A stretch of 64,000 nucleotides of DNA, from contig JABTTQ020002610.1 of assembly GCA_016081115.2 (NCBI GenBank), positions 1,798,030 through 1,862,029 on the forward strand, read 5' to 3'. Below the pieces are notes generated by a model. It saw only the letters and a list, made by a program, of their open reading frames with translations. It did no database searches and was not told where the DNA came from. The number at the start of each line of letters is the position of its first letter. Within the stretch, counting starts at the first letter, position 1. The stretch is from Rehmannia glutinosa. Lineage: Eukaryota; Streptophyta; Magnoliopsida; Lamiales; Orobanchaceae. Shown here in pieces: positions 21,166 to 32,516 of this stretch. Position numbers and translations under genes: made by a program.

Positions 21166-21550
21166 AATCTAAGATCATGATTACTTTACACGTGATTTTC
21201 TTTGTGTTTTTCTATGGACTGGACTATAACTGCAGATGAATTGTAATTACCAGGCCCAACTAAAATTGAAATGTTTCTAGTCTCGTTGGACCAAATGTAA
21301 AATTTATCCAAAATGTGGACTCATTTAAGGATCGAAAGCGAATGTTGTGGGCCAAGCATCCAAGTCTTTTGTTTATTTGATCAAGTCCAAAATTGAACAT
21401 TACATGGCCCAAAATTGGTTTATTTTGCTCAAGTCCAAAGTTGTAAATTTCACTTTGAGGACTGCAAAGTACAATACAATGATCAAACATAATTCCATTG
21501 TAAAGTTTATTTTAGTAAAAGACTTCAAATACATAACTTCAGTCACGACA

Positions 21551-21585
21551 TCCTCAAAAAAAAAAAAAAAAAAAAAGAAAAAAAT
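21551..21585 (+). mobile_element. Tail-only retroposon insertion
   Basis: TTCAGTCACGACA occurs at 21,538-21,550 and 21,586-21,598. Between the copies is only TCCTC plus an A run with one G. This is the footprint of a LINE/SINE insertion cut down to its poly(A) tail. Confidence 0.7.
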
Positions 21586-21822
21586 TTCAGTCACGACAAT
21601 TAGCACAAATGTACTAAGGAAATATTATTTAATATCTAATATCAACGTGAAGTGAGAAATAAATTATTTGCTTAGCTGGGGGAGAGAGGTGGTGAAACAT
21701 GATGTTTCAAAATGTTCAAGAAACTGCATGTGATTGAAATCCTGGTAATTAAAGATGCCTCTAAAATAGCCTATTTTATATAGTCATACACTGGCCAAAT
21801 CAAAGTTATACCGAGAGAGAGT

Positions 21823-22240
21823 CACTGCCAGGAAAATGGTATATTCCAAACTATTTTAATGACATTATCAAAAAACGTCATTATAGATAAGTATTTAATG
21901 TTTTTTTTTTTAAAAACGCATGTTAAATTATACAAAATAGTGACACTTATTAGAAAGCGTTAGTATTTTAATCAATTTAATACACTTTTTATTGAAGTGT
22001 TATTATCTTTTAATAAAATTATCGACGTTTTTTTTTTGTAAGTGTCACATTTTTTTGAACTTACTACCGCTTTCTACAAGTGTCCTAAAATGGCAAAGTT
22101 AGCAAAAAGCGTCATAAAATTGATGTAACCTTTTATTTTACTTACTCATTTTGGTATATGTAACTTTGTGTCATTAAAATGATGACACTTATTAAAAGCA
22201 TCACAAAGTAAAAAAAAAAAAAAAAAAAAAAAAAGAATAT
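21823..22240. mobile_element. CACTA-like non-autonomous fragment
   Basis: CACTGCCAGGAAAATGG (21,823) resembles CACTA termini. The interior repeats GACACTTATTARAAGCGTYA-like motifs in both orientations (near 21,943, 22,030, 22,110, 22,185), as in CACTA subterminal regions. A right end TTATTCCTGGC lies at about 22,293, but the last bases do not pair well and no 3-bp duplication is clear. A T run lies near 21,901 and an A run near 22,209. Confidence 0.4.
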
Positions 22241-22523
22241 TGGTCCGCTTTTTAGGGAAGATCACCCAAAGCTAAGGTTTCGACAAAGTTCTTATTCCTG
22301 GCGGGGAAGTCTTCAAGTGTTCTTCTCCATGAGAATTTGAAATCTTCTACTAAAAACTTGCTTGCACTCATACGCGAACATTAGAGGGTCACTAGGGGTT
22401 GCCCGGGAGGCCCCTCCGACGCTCAAGTCGCATGGTGATCGAGAGAGAACAAGTAGTAATCGAATCGAATTAAATGCGTATGAGTAATTATGAGAGAATT
22501 GACTTACAAATAAAGGAGGGACC

Positions 22524-22531
22524 TTTTTATA
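22524..22531 (-). promoter_or_regulatory. TATA box of the minus-strand gypsy LTR
   Basis: The minus strand reads GGGTATAAAAAGGTCC, about 115 bp upstream of the CTTGAGCGTCGG block. Confidence 0.55.
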
Positions 22532-23694
22532 CCCGAGAAACAGCCTCGTGGGCCACGTAGGAGAAATCGGCATATGCGCTAGTCCCGACTCTTTTGGGTA
22601 GGGTTATTCCATTAAAAGCCCATTGGCAATTAATATTAAATCAATATATAAATCAAATTATATATTTAATTATTAAATATCATTTTTGTCCCCAACATAA
22701 GCCCCTCGGCTCCGGTGCTACGGAGGTATGAAGTAGTGAGGGGAGCTAAACCGATATTGTGTTTGGCTTGTCTTGAGATTCATTGGAAATTTAGGAGGAT
22801 CCGTCTCCTCGAGTGGACCTCCGTGAGGAGACCTCTCCTTCCAGGGTCTTAGTAGGAAAAGGTTTCTTTTATGAGGAGCCCCTTTGGGGGAGCTCAACTT
22901 TGATCACGTCCTCCATTTCCTTGTTGGTAGAACACTTAGTGAAATTTTCTTAAAAATTTGAGGAGAGCACCCATGGAGGGTTATAGAGAGGATTGGAGTA
23001 CATCGAGTGAGGAGAGTCTAGACGAGAGCCCGAGAGAGGGGAAATGTTGCTCACGGGCACCGGAGCGGGCAAGCGGCGTCCCTATGCGCCCGTGCGCCCT
23101 CATATGTGGAGGAGGGCCCTCGGGGTGGGGGCCCGGCCCCCGTTCCTTCATTCTTTCCATTTTTTTCTATCGTTCTCGGAGTTTAGCTTCGATTCCTTGT
23201 CCGTGGGGACTTGTTCATATTTTGTGTAGAGGTGGACCCTTCCTTTCGAAGGAAGGTTTAACTCATCAAGAATAGCCAAAAATACTTGTATTTAATATTA
23301 GGAGTGCACGTCGTTCGCGGCCCATCAAGGATGCCTTTCCGAGCCGGAGGAGCACCCTTCCAAGCTCGGAGGGGCACCCTTATGGAGCTTTCTCCAAGTA
23401 CTTGCTTTATTCCTTTCGGAGCTCGAAAAAGGCGCCTTCCTCGGAGTTCGGAGGGTACCCTTTTGGAGCTTTCTCCAAGTTTTTACTTTATCATTTTGAT
23501 TTTTTCCCCACACGTGTTAGCATTTTTCTTCTTTTTCTTACACATTTTCGTCGAGAGAAGAATTTATCGGGACCCTTCTCGAGGAGGCTTCTTCCCTCCG
23601 GGGTATTAGTTGGAGGCGGAAAAACTTACTAGGACCTCTCTTGTGAGGAGGCCCCTCCTATCCAAGGTCTTAGCCGAATGAGGTTATATATGTT

Positions 23695-24138
23695 GGGGGC
23701 CTCAGATAGCATAACGCTACCTCACTAGGGGCATTAATAAGGGGCCTGGATAATGTAATGCTACCTCATGTATGGGCGATCTTTGGGAACCCTGGATAGT
23801 GTGAAACTACCTCATATGGGCATTGATAAGGGGCCCTGGATAGCGTAAAGCTACCTCACTATGGGAGACCCTCGGAGTATTTGGATAGCGCAATGCTATC
23901 TCACAATGGGCATTAATGAGGGGCCCTAGATAACGTGAAGCTACCTCACTATGGGCGATCTCTAGAGCCCTGGATAGCACAATGCTACCTCACTATGGGC
24001 GTTAATGAGGGGCCCTGGATAGTGTAAAACTACCTCACTATGCGACCTTTGGAGCCCTGGATAGCGCAATGCTACCTCACTATGGGCATTAATGAGGGGC
24101 TCGGATAGCGTGAAGCTAACTCACTATGGGCGACCTAT
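23695..24138. repeat. Dimeric minisatellite, about ten 45-bp units
   Basis: The core GGATAGCGYAAWGCTACCTC, then ACTATGGGC, recurs about ten times. Two alternating unit types (one ending in GGGCATTAATGA, the other in GGGCGAYCTTTGGAGC) form about five 85-95 bp dimers. There are no spacers of unrelated sequence, so it is a tandem repeat and not a CRISPR-like array. Confidence 0.8.
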
Positions 24139-24723
24139 CGTGTTCTTATGACTTGTCCAAGAAATGTGATTCATTGTTCATAGGGGAGTTGTTTGCACTA
24201 TGTGTGGAGATGAATCTTTCCCTTTGGGGGAAGCCTTACTTTTCCGGAATGCCCGGAGATGTTCTTACGGAGGCATGGGACACCCTTCTAGAGCTCAAGG
24301 TGAATCTTCCGGTGGCCAGGGGCGCAAGCTCTGAGGCGCCCTCCCATGGGCGGAAAGGGCCCCTCTCGGAGCGTTGTGTTTCCTTTCTGGAGCTATTCTT
24401 TTATTACTCTTATGATCGCACATTTATTCTTTCAAAGCGCAAATATAAGCTTTTTTCGAGGGGGGATAGGTAAGTTCCACGGGGAGATCTCCCATAGGAC
24501 GTTGTACTTCTCCAAGTTCCAAATCAAAAATCTTAACATCCAACCCTACGCCCACACTTTGTCATGTGCCAAACTAGTTCAATGAGTCAAAAAGATCACC
24601 CAATAAGGGAGCCACCACAAGGAAAGCAAACGAAATTCTCGGCTAGAAGGTGAGGAAATTCCCAAGTCTGCATCGAATTCTTTCCATTCCTCCAAGGCTC
24701 TATTGACCAATGACCACTTCAAG

Positions 24724-25166
24724 TAGGGATGGCAATTTCGTCCGACCCGCGGGCACTGCTCTGCCCCGTTTGGGTCGCCCGACCCATTCTCCGGTGTGGG
24801 GCGGGGGTAGGTCCGTGTTTCACTTCCAGCCCGGCACCCGCCCGCCCCACCTAGTATTTTTAGTATTAAAATATATTTTAATATATATTTTGCATATATA
24901 ATATATATTATAATACAATTTTTATGTATTCTTACATTATATTTAATATTTATAAATGGATAATAATAAATTTTGTAAATAATATTTTTAAATATATTTT
25001 TTTCATTTTATTTTCATTATTTTATTTTATTTTATTTAAAATGGGACAAAATGGGTCACCCCGCCCGCGACCCGTGGCGGGTCGACCAAATCCCCTCCCG
25101 TTCGAGGCAGGGGCGGAGTGTCCAGGTCTGGCCGACCCGCTCCAATCCACCTCATTACCATCCCTA
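24724..25166. mobile_element. hAT MITE with target duplication
   Basis: The 443-bp unit has terminal inverted repeats TAGGGATGGCAAT (left) and TAGGGATGGTAAT (right, reverse complement), 12 of 13 identical. The flanks ACTTCAAG (24,716-24,723) and ACCTCAAG (25,167-25,174) match at 7 of 8, the 8-bp duplication expected of hAT transposases. GC-rich ends enclose a very AT-rich centre (24,860-25,050). Confidence 0.8.
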
Positions 25167-25259
25167 ACCTCAAGTTACGATAATTGAACTTTTTGAAAAT
25201 TCCAAATATTTCTCATTTCCATAGCCACCATAGAAAAATGATAAGTGTGAAATAGGCAT

Positions 25260-25345
25260 ACATTTAGAGGTATATTTTGTCATATAATGGATACATTTGT
25301 ATAGATATTAAGTGTGTTTAGGTTAGTTTCTCTTGTTGGGCGTGA
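25260..25345 (+). repeat. Fragment similar to the gypsy LTR at 1,661
   Basis: TTGTTGGGCGTGATA, preceded by TTTAGGTTAGTTTCTC, matches the stretch near 1,742-1,770. It is a short orphan LTR piece. Confidence 0.45.
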
Positions 25346-25583
25346 TACATTTGTATGGAAATTGGGGACGAGGCTATGATTGATAGGATTGAGGATCGGG
25401 TCACATGATTGGATACCGGTGTGAATGCTAGGCGAGGTTATTGGAGACGCAGCGGAGACGAGATAGCCACAACGATTGGCGGCCAACATCGAAAGACAAA
25501 TTCTCGAGTAACACAAAGGTTAATCCGAGGAGTCTGCAAAGCTATTTGTCCGAGGAGTGGTGCGAGAATATGAGGTCCAAAGA

Positions 25584-26180
25584 TGTAACGCCCGAATCCC
25601 TTAAGGTTAGGAACATCATGTTTGTGGAACACTTGAATATTTATAAATAGTTTGCGAAAGTATAAACGGAATACTTTAGATACTAAAAGTGGCCTTAAAA
25701 ATTTCTTAATTAAATTATAAGAGTAGCATTAGTGGTAATGAGTTGATAAGAGTAACGCATTAGTAAAATTATATTATATCAACCATAGGAAATTGTTTAC
25801 TAAAAAACACAGGTAATTTCAAAAGAGTCGGAAAATATGAAGCGATGCCCATGCCGCCGGACCCTACGCCTAAGCTCCGGTTCATGATCATTATCCGAAA
25901 TGTAAAAATATTTAAAGCGTGAGTTGCGAAACTCGGTGGGAAACATGCTTGATTACACTATATTGTTGATCAACTATTTGCAATAGAAGTCATTTTCGAC
26001 GCCGAGAGGTTTCCCGCCCGTTGGCGGCGTATATATAGCCCGTCGGCCCCTTTTCTCGACATCGAAGGGTATGCCCCACCTGTTGGCGGCTTGTATAGCC
26101 TGCCGGCTCTTCCACGATACTAAGGGGTATCCCCACCCATTGGCGACTTGCATGCCCGTCGGTACATTTTAGCAATTATA
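25584..26180 (+). mobile_element. LTR-like sequence beginning TGTAACGCCCG
   Basis: TGTAACGCCCGAATCCC is a frequent start of plant gypsy LTRs, and GCCCGTCGGC repeats are known from such LTRs. The end and the rest of the element are not defined. No coding frame. Confidence 0.4.
25993..26166. repeat. Tandem repeat, three units of about 57 bp
   Basis: Each unit has a TCGACRYCGARRGG-like start, then CCCRCCYRTTGGCGRC, then AGCCYGYCGGC. The units have diverged clearly. A minus-strand frame through them encodes a matching repeated peptide, which is a consequence of the repeat. Confidence 0.7.
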
Positions 26181-26858
26181 GAGAGTTCGACAAATATAAT
26201 ATAACAATACGCCATGCTTACAAAATCACAAGTTTACCCACCTTTGATATTTAAACGTAAGCTAGTGATGCAATTTGATTATGAGACCATGTCCGATTGC
26301 GCCACGCCTAACACGATTCGATTCTTCAACTTAATCACATAGGCCAAATATATGATCATTAATTAAACTTAGTCTCATAAGCTAAGTAAAGTCTAATACG
26401 TTCCTTAAGATCAAATATCCTATAATCGGGTGTTCAATACCCTTTTAAAGAGCTCTTAAAAACGATAGTTGATCAAATTCAAAGTCAACGATCAAGGTCA
26501 AAGTCAACATAAAAGTCAAAGTTAAGGTAAAAGTCAAAGTATGACCAACTAAATTCAATTAATCTTTAATTATTCATCTTTAAACAATTAATTGACCAAC
26601 GACTCGTTTTAGACAAAATTATGAACCCTTAATTAATAAAATCATAAGCCGACCTTCAAATCTCAACTTATTTAAAAATAACATGTCGTCTCGTAAAAAT
26701 CTCATAAATATCTTTGTCATGTCACTTTTAAAGAAAATCTTTCCAAAATCTCACGTTTCCGAAAATCGTTTTCGCCACCTTGCTATCTTTTCATGTCATA
26801 ACTCTAACCTACTAACATAGCACTCACACTCAACCATCAACTTTTGAGAAAAAGTCTT
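26181..26858. other. AT-rich sequence, no gene seen
   Basis: GTCAAAGT-type motifs recur at about 26,476-26,540 as a short degenerate tandem. Nothing else could be supported. Confidence 0.5.
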
Positions 26859-27272
26859 TCATTGGTTTATGTGAAAAGCACTTATCTTTGTACACTTTGT
26901 ACGCCTTTTCAATCTTCCAATTTCTTCTTCTTTAATTTTTTATTATCCTCCCTTGATTGCAACTCACCAATTTCAGCTTCCAAAGTGTGAATTTTCCGAT
27001 TGTTCTCACTTAACTACAACTTACCAATTTCAACTTTTAAAGTATTTATTTTTGCAACAAACTCGAAATGATAGCTTTTGCTCGCACATAGGATCGTCGC
27101 CCAATCGAAAAACCCACATCCATTACCATTAAGAGAGTTCACACAATAAACAAATCTTCTTCCCGAATTATCATTTGTCCAGAAGTGTGCATGCGAGCAA
27201 ATTTACCACAATGGCAAAGCACATTTTGTCGAGTTGAGGAAGAGGAGGAGGAAGAATCATTTTCTTGTTCCA
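26859..27272 (-). pseudogene. GRF-type zinc-finger protein, broken
   Basis: Reading the minus strand, a Ser-rich start (ENDSSSSSSS) leads to CHCGKFARMHTSG (about 27,177-27,216). After a one-base shift comes TNDNSGRRFVYC, then GNGCGFFDWA. The CxC pair, the Asn-x-Gly-Arg-Arg-Phe block, and the two later Cys with GCGFF-W are the signature of plant zf-GRF domains. A Lys/Glu-rich coiled-coil follows (about 26,870-27,060), broken once by a TAG. The likely start codon near 27,272 is not intact. Function of the family is poorly defined (nucleic-acid or protein binding). It may be a host gene relic or carried by a transposon. Confidence 0.6.
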
Positions 27273-27279
27273 GGTTTTA

Positions 27280-27690
27280 GAGAAAAAATGAGTGGAAATA
27301 GCTTATGCCCCTTATTTGCCTCAAAAACAATAAGCGCCTAATTTTCCCTTTAAATTGACCGATTAACGGAGATGGTAGTTGTAGGTGTTAAAAAAATAAT
27401 GATGGGACTATTATTGCAATATTTTGCTTCGTATGGGGACTATTTAGCTTGAGATATGGGACTACGGGTGCAACGAGTCCATTCTTGTGGGACTAAAGAT
27501 ACAATTTTCTTTAAATTAACACAATTACTGTTCAAAGGACTAAATGTCCAAATTTTAGAAAAATATTGAACAAAAATTTAAAGATACTAATTAAAGAACT
27601 AAAATCTCGAGTAGTCCAAGTTAAAACCCAAAAAATTGTTTCCTTGAAATTAAACATGGACGAGTCAACTCTTTTGGAATGATTTCTTTG
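27280..27690. other. Intergenic sequence upstream of the GRF relic
   Basis: GGGACTA-type motifs repeat (27,414, 27,437, 27,466, 27,491), a pattern common in plant MULE-like or other repeat DNA. No element ends were found. Confidence 0.4.
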
Positions 27691-28172
27691 GAGATGTCCC
27701 AAACTCGGGCTGATTTGAAATAACCCGCTTAACCCGTTTAACCCATTTGAAGAAAAATATTGTAATTAATTCTATTTTGATATTCTATCGAGTTAATTAA
27801 TTATCATTTCATTGATATTTGCATTATATGTTTGTGTTTTCTCTTAAACCGTAATTGTGTATTTTTGTTTAAATGTTAACATATTGTAGGAGTATAACTT
27901 ATTTGGAGTTTGTTCATGTTCCTTGGAGGCATAATCGATAAGCCTATTATCAAGCTAAATTATAATTTACATATTTTGATTTTAATTCGTCATATTTTTA
28001 ATATTCCACATAAAAATAACCCAAAGCCCATTTGATCATAATAAATATATGGTTTATAAAGGCTGAAAAATATATAGGTCATTTTGGGTCGTGTTCGGGT
28101 TGACAATATTTGTATAATTTCGTGTCTCAACATGACCCACGAATTAAAACACGGCTCCAATTGCCACCCCTA
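27691..28172. mobile_element. hAT-like MITE, weak left end
   Basis: The right end ATTGCCACCCCTA is a good hAT-MITE terminus, and both ends hold GGGT/ACCC-rich inverted sequence. The left end (GAGATGTCCCAAACTCGGGC) matches poorly, and no 8-bp duplication is seen. It lies directly before the LTR copy that starts at 28,173. Confidence 0.35.
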
Positions 28173-30900
28173 CATGCAAGCGGGCAAGATCACACACACT
28201 AACACAAGCATGCACAATAAGACCCAACAACAAATAAAAAAAAAAAAAAAAGGGGAGGAAAATGCAAGCCTATTTTTGGCCCTTAGCAAATTAGGAGGGA
28301 ACAACATTAATTCTTTCATCCAACATATCCACTTAATACTCTTACTTCCTCACACTTCAATAAAACATCAAAATCTCCTCCCTATTTCCCTTTAAGGCCA
28401 AACGCACACAACGCAAAGGTAAGAAATTTCTTCTTCATTCATGTTTATCTTCACCTTCTTAACATCAAGACTATTTCTTCATATTCTAAACTTAATGAAT
28501 TATATTCTCTTGAAGCACCTCTAGTGGCTGAATCCTTGAAGAAAAGAGAGGAGGAGAGGACTTTGATTTTTTTAGAAGTGATTAGAGCTTCAAGACAAGT
28601 CAAGTTGGTAAGGTAATCTTCTAAGTTTTAACTACTCATCTTTTTTTTAAGATTGAAACCTTGACACCAAAATATGGATTTAGAATCATATAGGGGCTGT
28701 CTTGGGAAAGCTAGAACCGTGAAGCTGAGAAGAAGAAGTAAAAAGACCATTTTAGACATTACTAGATAAGACTTGAAAGGTGGGTTGAAAAATCTTTCAA
28801 GAACTAGTAATTATTTTGTGATAAAAAAATCACGTAGAACATGAAAATATTTTAAAATAATTTTTATATGCTCCATGTGTGTTTGAATATATTAAGTTCC
28901 AAAAGATTGGACAAAATAAGCATCATCGTGAAATTTTGCATAGTATGGACATGCATGCATAGACCTTGTAATTTCTTGTAGAATTTTAATATAATAAATT
29001 AATGCATGTATGTTATGATTAAAATCAGTATTTTCACTTGGTAAGTATTCTGAAAATATGAATTTGTAGTTGATTTTGAACGATTGGACCATTTGTATAA
29101 TTTTTGCAAACTTTGAGGACTATAATGACAATAACAAAAATGTCCAAGGATCCTTCTATAAATTTCAAATTTTGGACTTCAATGGACTTTGTTGATAATA
29201 TTTTAAGTAATTAAGAAATATTTAAGTGTTTTGGGTTAAGAAATCCATTTATTGAAACTTTATGACTTAAATATGAAAATCCATAAGCTTAATGACCAAA
29301 TCAAAATTTTCACAAATTATACAGCCCATGCACTGAAAAACTATTTAACTCTTATTTTATAATATTATTAACCTATGATTCAAGTTTCATAAAAATTGAA
29401 CTTCAAATGATCCCGTAAGAAAAAAACCGATTTTTGACGAGAAATGCTATTTTCGAAAATGAGGGACCCAAACTGAATGTTTTTTAAAATTGCTTTTATC
29501 CCAATATTCAATGTCTTTAGAGTTGGGATCATATCAAATCCCTTAAGGATTTTGAGTTACGTATTTTTAATGTTTCAAGTCAAAAGTGATAATTTTTGGA
29601 AAATAGGGAACGATCTGCAAATTTCGATAAAACTGACCCCGAATATCTATATTCTGGACTCATTGAATTTTTAAACAAATATTAGAAAATGGCCTCATAT
29701 ATCTTGGAGTTCGAATTGAGACATATTGAATTTATAAAACCGAAATGGCGTATTTCACAAAATAATTCTTATACTTTCACATATTTCTTAAATGTCTACC
29801 AAAATTTGGTTTTTAAACTCAAAATTATTTTGTTTTATTCAAAGTACATTTTGAATGATTATTATTCGAAAACAAATTACTAACTTATTAGATTTTTCAA
29901 AGCGAGAACCTTAACTCGTTTTTCGAATAAGACTCACGGTCAAATATGTCGACTTCTTTGCATTTGAACAATCAATTTTGATCAATAGATTTTGAAAATC
30001 CGTTCATAATATACCCAGTCAATTATATTATCTCAAAAATTATCCTTTCGATAATTAGCTTCATATGTAACATGATTTGCTCTAATAACGATACCACACA
30101 CTTGCGTGAATTATTTCACAACTTGTTATTTGAGCATTACTTTATTGGTACGAAAATTGGTATCTTATACTTACTCGATATATTTCATATCTTGTTAATT
30201 TTATGCCTTGTTGACATTTGATTAAGCCTCGTAATCATACTTGTATTTGAGTCAACTTGGTGTGTCGAGCTCTTTTATGGGGTGGATAAGTCGATCTTGA
30301 TCGAGTAGGTCGGGCAATTCTTACCAACCTCCATAGTCCAAGTCCCGATCATTAGTTGGATAGAAGAGCTAACGGGTGCTTGGGTCATAGTATGGGTACA
30401 ATCATAATTATGACAAACTCCAGGCTTAGTTAGCTCTACTATATAGATGTCATGCCCTCTTTGAGATCGCTCACGACCCTATCAATTGGAGGAATAAGCG
30501 ATCTATCGGGGACTTGTTGTTTGACCAACACGACTCTATCGAATAAGGACGATCTGGTTGTGTCACACCTTGTGCACAACACTTGTGATTGATTACGGAT
30601 TGACGTTACGTCTCGTTCGCAACCACTACTTGTTTGGGTTGGCGTTACCATATTTGTGTTGTCACTACTTGATTACTTGAATTGCATTCATTATGCTTGT
30701 ATGATCACACAAAACTATTATTTTAGAATGAAAACCCTCTCATGTACTATTTACTCGAGCATTGTTTGTATGTGGATTGTGTGGGTTGCAACATTACGAC
30801 TCATTCATTGTTTTCATAGGAAAATAATTACTCGCACAAACATGAGCCACACTTTCCGGACTTACACCCTATTGAGAATTTGGGACCGAATTCATTTAAG
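28173..30900 (+). mobile_element. Long gypsy-type LTR, copy 1
   Basis: It aligns first with 32,965-33,440 (GGAAAATGCAAGCC, CTTAGCAAATTAGGAGGGAAC, CAAAGGTAAGAAATTTCTTC, GACTTTGATTTTTTTA, GAGCTTCAAGACAAGTC) and then, without a break, with 61,131-62,405 (CAAGAACTAGTAATTA, ATATTAAGTTCCAAAAG, GACAAAATAAGCAT). It is non-coding, and the small frames inside have no domain. CAAAGGTAAGAAA at 28,417 looks like a splice donor. Both ends are approximate. LTR identity is inferred from repetition, length and structure. Confidence 0.55.
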
Positions 30901-30911
30901 GGCGGCATGAT

Positions 30912-31119
30912 GTGATGGCCCCAATTTTTGTAGCATACACGCAGTCGAGACTTCAATATAATCACGCCATTTTGAAGAATTATCGTAACAATATTACACG
31001 CATTATGTTATCACTTTAATATTTGTGCGCTCATTGCTTACTTAATTTTAAGTCGTCATTAATATGTACTCATACTAGTAATATATCACCTTTATTATAA
31101 CTTATAATTTTGAAATCTA
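30912..31119 (+). mobile_element. Long gypsy-type LTR, copy 2, piece 1
   Basis: TGTGATGGCCCCAATTTTTG is a typical gypsy LTR start, and AAGGGCGGCATGA before it could be a polypurine-like tract. The piece is cut by the reverse copia LTR at 31,120. Confidence 0.4.
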
Positions 31120-32516
31120 TGTAGGTCCCAAAGGATGTTAGTTAAATTTATTAAGGAAAGGAGGTCGAATAGATTTAACTAATTTTTTGATTTTAAAATA
31201 AATATGAGTTTTACAAGTAAAGGTATGTCTTTTGGAAGATAGCTCGATTCAACCTCAATAGGAGTGTTAATTACTCAACAGACTCGAGTGAGTTCTTTGA
31301 TAGAGGAACTCAATCGAGTGAAGTGAGCTCTTTAAGAAAATCGGTTTACTTGGTTTTTTTGATGGAAGTCTTACACCCTTTTTAGAATAGCTTTCAACAC
31401 TTGTTTTAGGTTAAGTTATTATCGGTTGAGTGAGCGAATTTGTATCGGCAATAATAAAAATATGCAAAAAGTAAATGAAATCAAATGACACGAGACAAAT
31501 TTATAGTAGTTTAAGGATGGGGTAATTCCTCTACTCCACTCTTCTCTAACTCCTGGAGGTAATCCACTAATGCAACATTCATGTAACAAAAAGGATAGAA
31601 CAATGCGAGTAAGCCTTGATCACATAGGCGGCTTCACTCTGGGACTTGATCACCTGACCTCAGTTAGATTTGAACCAGGCTCTAACTTGAACCTTCTTGT
31701 CGTCCTTCACCACGTGAAAGTGCGGACCCTTTGTTCTTGGATAACAAGATTTTCTCTTCTGGTTGAAACTTTCTTCCTTCCTTCTTGAATGTATTGGTTA
31801 GAATCACTTGAGTATTTAGGCACGAGGATTTGAATGTATAGCTTGAGAGAATATTTTGCGAGTTTCTTGCTTGAATACTCAGATTATCTCTTGTGTCTCG
31901 TATTTTTCTCGGTAATTACCTCGGCCTTTTATGTTGTGATTTGAAAAAGTGTCCGTTGAAGATATAGACATTTTCAAACTTCACTTATTGATCATTGCTT
32001 TGTCTTGTTGTCGACTTTTGATTTTGACCTTTTCTTAACATAAATGCTCTGCAGGTTGCTGAATCACACCAGGTTTTGCAAACATCCCATTGGTTCCCGA
32101 CTACTTGCACTCTTTCAGCAAGACAACTTTTAAGGTAGCAGTCTGTCCCTTACCACTTAGGGAAAGTCTTTGACTTTCTTTTGCAACGGACTTCTTGACT
32201 TTATTCGAGTCCTTAAGCTTCTTTACCCCTTTATTAAGTCTTCTCCATGAATCTTGGATGACTCATTTGTTAGTCAATTTGAAAGACACGGTTTCTTCAC
32301 TTGTGAGCTTCTTCTTTGATACTCGGTTGCGACATAGATGAATCTTCTTTGCAATACCTCGGTTAGTCTTCGTGATCTTCAACTACGATGCTTCACAACT
32401 CGGCTAATTTCCTATCTATTACATAATTGAAATACAATGAGAAAATGGGTTGCTAACTTTCTAATATGAGTTTTCTATGCATCATGAAAATCTATACAAA
32501 TAAATTTCTAGAAGCA
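31120..32516 (-). mobile_element. Sirevirus-type LTR, minus strand
   Basis: On the minus strand it runs from a degenerate start (near TAGAAATTTATT) through AGAAAGTTAGCAACCCATTTTCT and a tail ending TTTGGGACCTACA. Each part aligns with the LTR of the Sirevirus at 39,902. No target duplication matches (ATCTA left, TCCTT right), so it is not a clean solo LTR. Confidence 0.6.

Larger units (their letters stand above)
22290..24600 (-). mobile_element. Ty3/gypsy (Tat-like) LTR, minus strand
   Basis: On the minus strand a TATA box is followed by a leader containing GACTTGAGCGTCGGAGGGGCC and CCCGGGCAACCCC. In my knowledge these are hallmarks of the R/U5 region of Tat/Ogre-type gypsy LTRs. The part beyond the TATA (22,540-24,600) would be a long U3 with a minisatellite at 23,695-24,138 and a direct repeat (23,367-23,411 and 23,449-23,491). 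No target duplication or second LTR was found, so both ends are approximate. Open frames on either strand here lack any recognisable domain. Confidence 0.5.

Noticed and set aside
22958..23632. Open frames of 60-107 residues in a GC-rich region
   Set aside because: They sit in the U3 of a reverse-strand gypsy LTR among direct repeats, overlap in several frames and show no domain.
23695..24138. Regular repeats that might suggest a CRISPR-like array
   Set aside because: Units follow each other without unique spacers, and the DNA is from a plant nuclear genome.
31120..32516. Clean solo LTR of a Sirevirus
   Set aside because: The flanking 5-mers ATCTA and TCCTT do not match, and the start is degenerate, so it is described only as an LTR copy.
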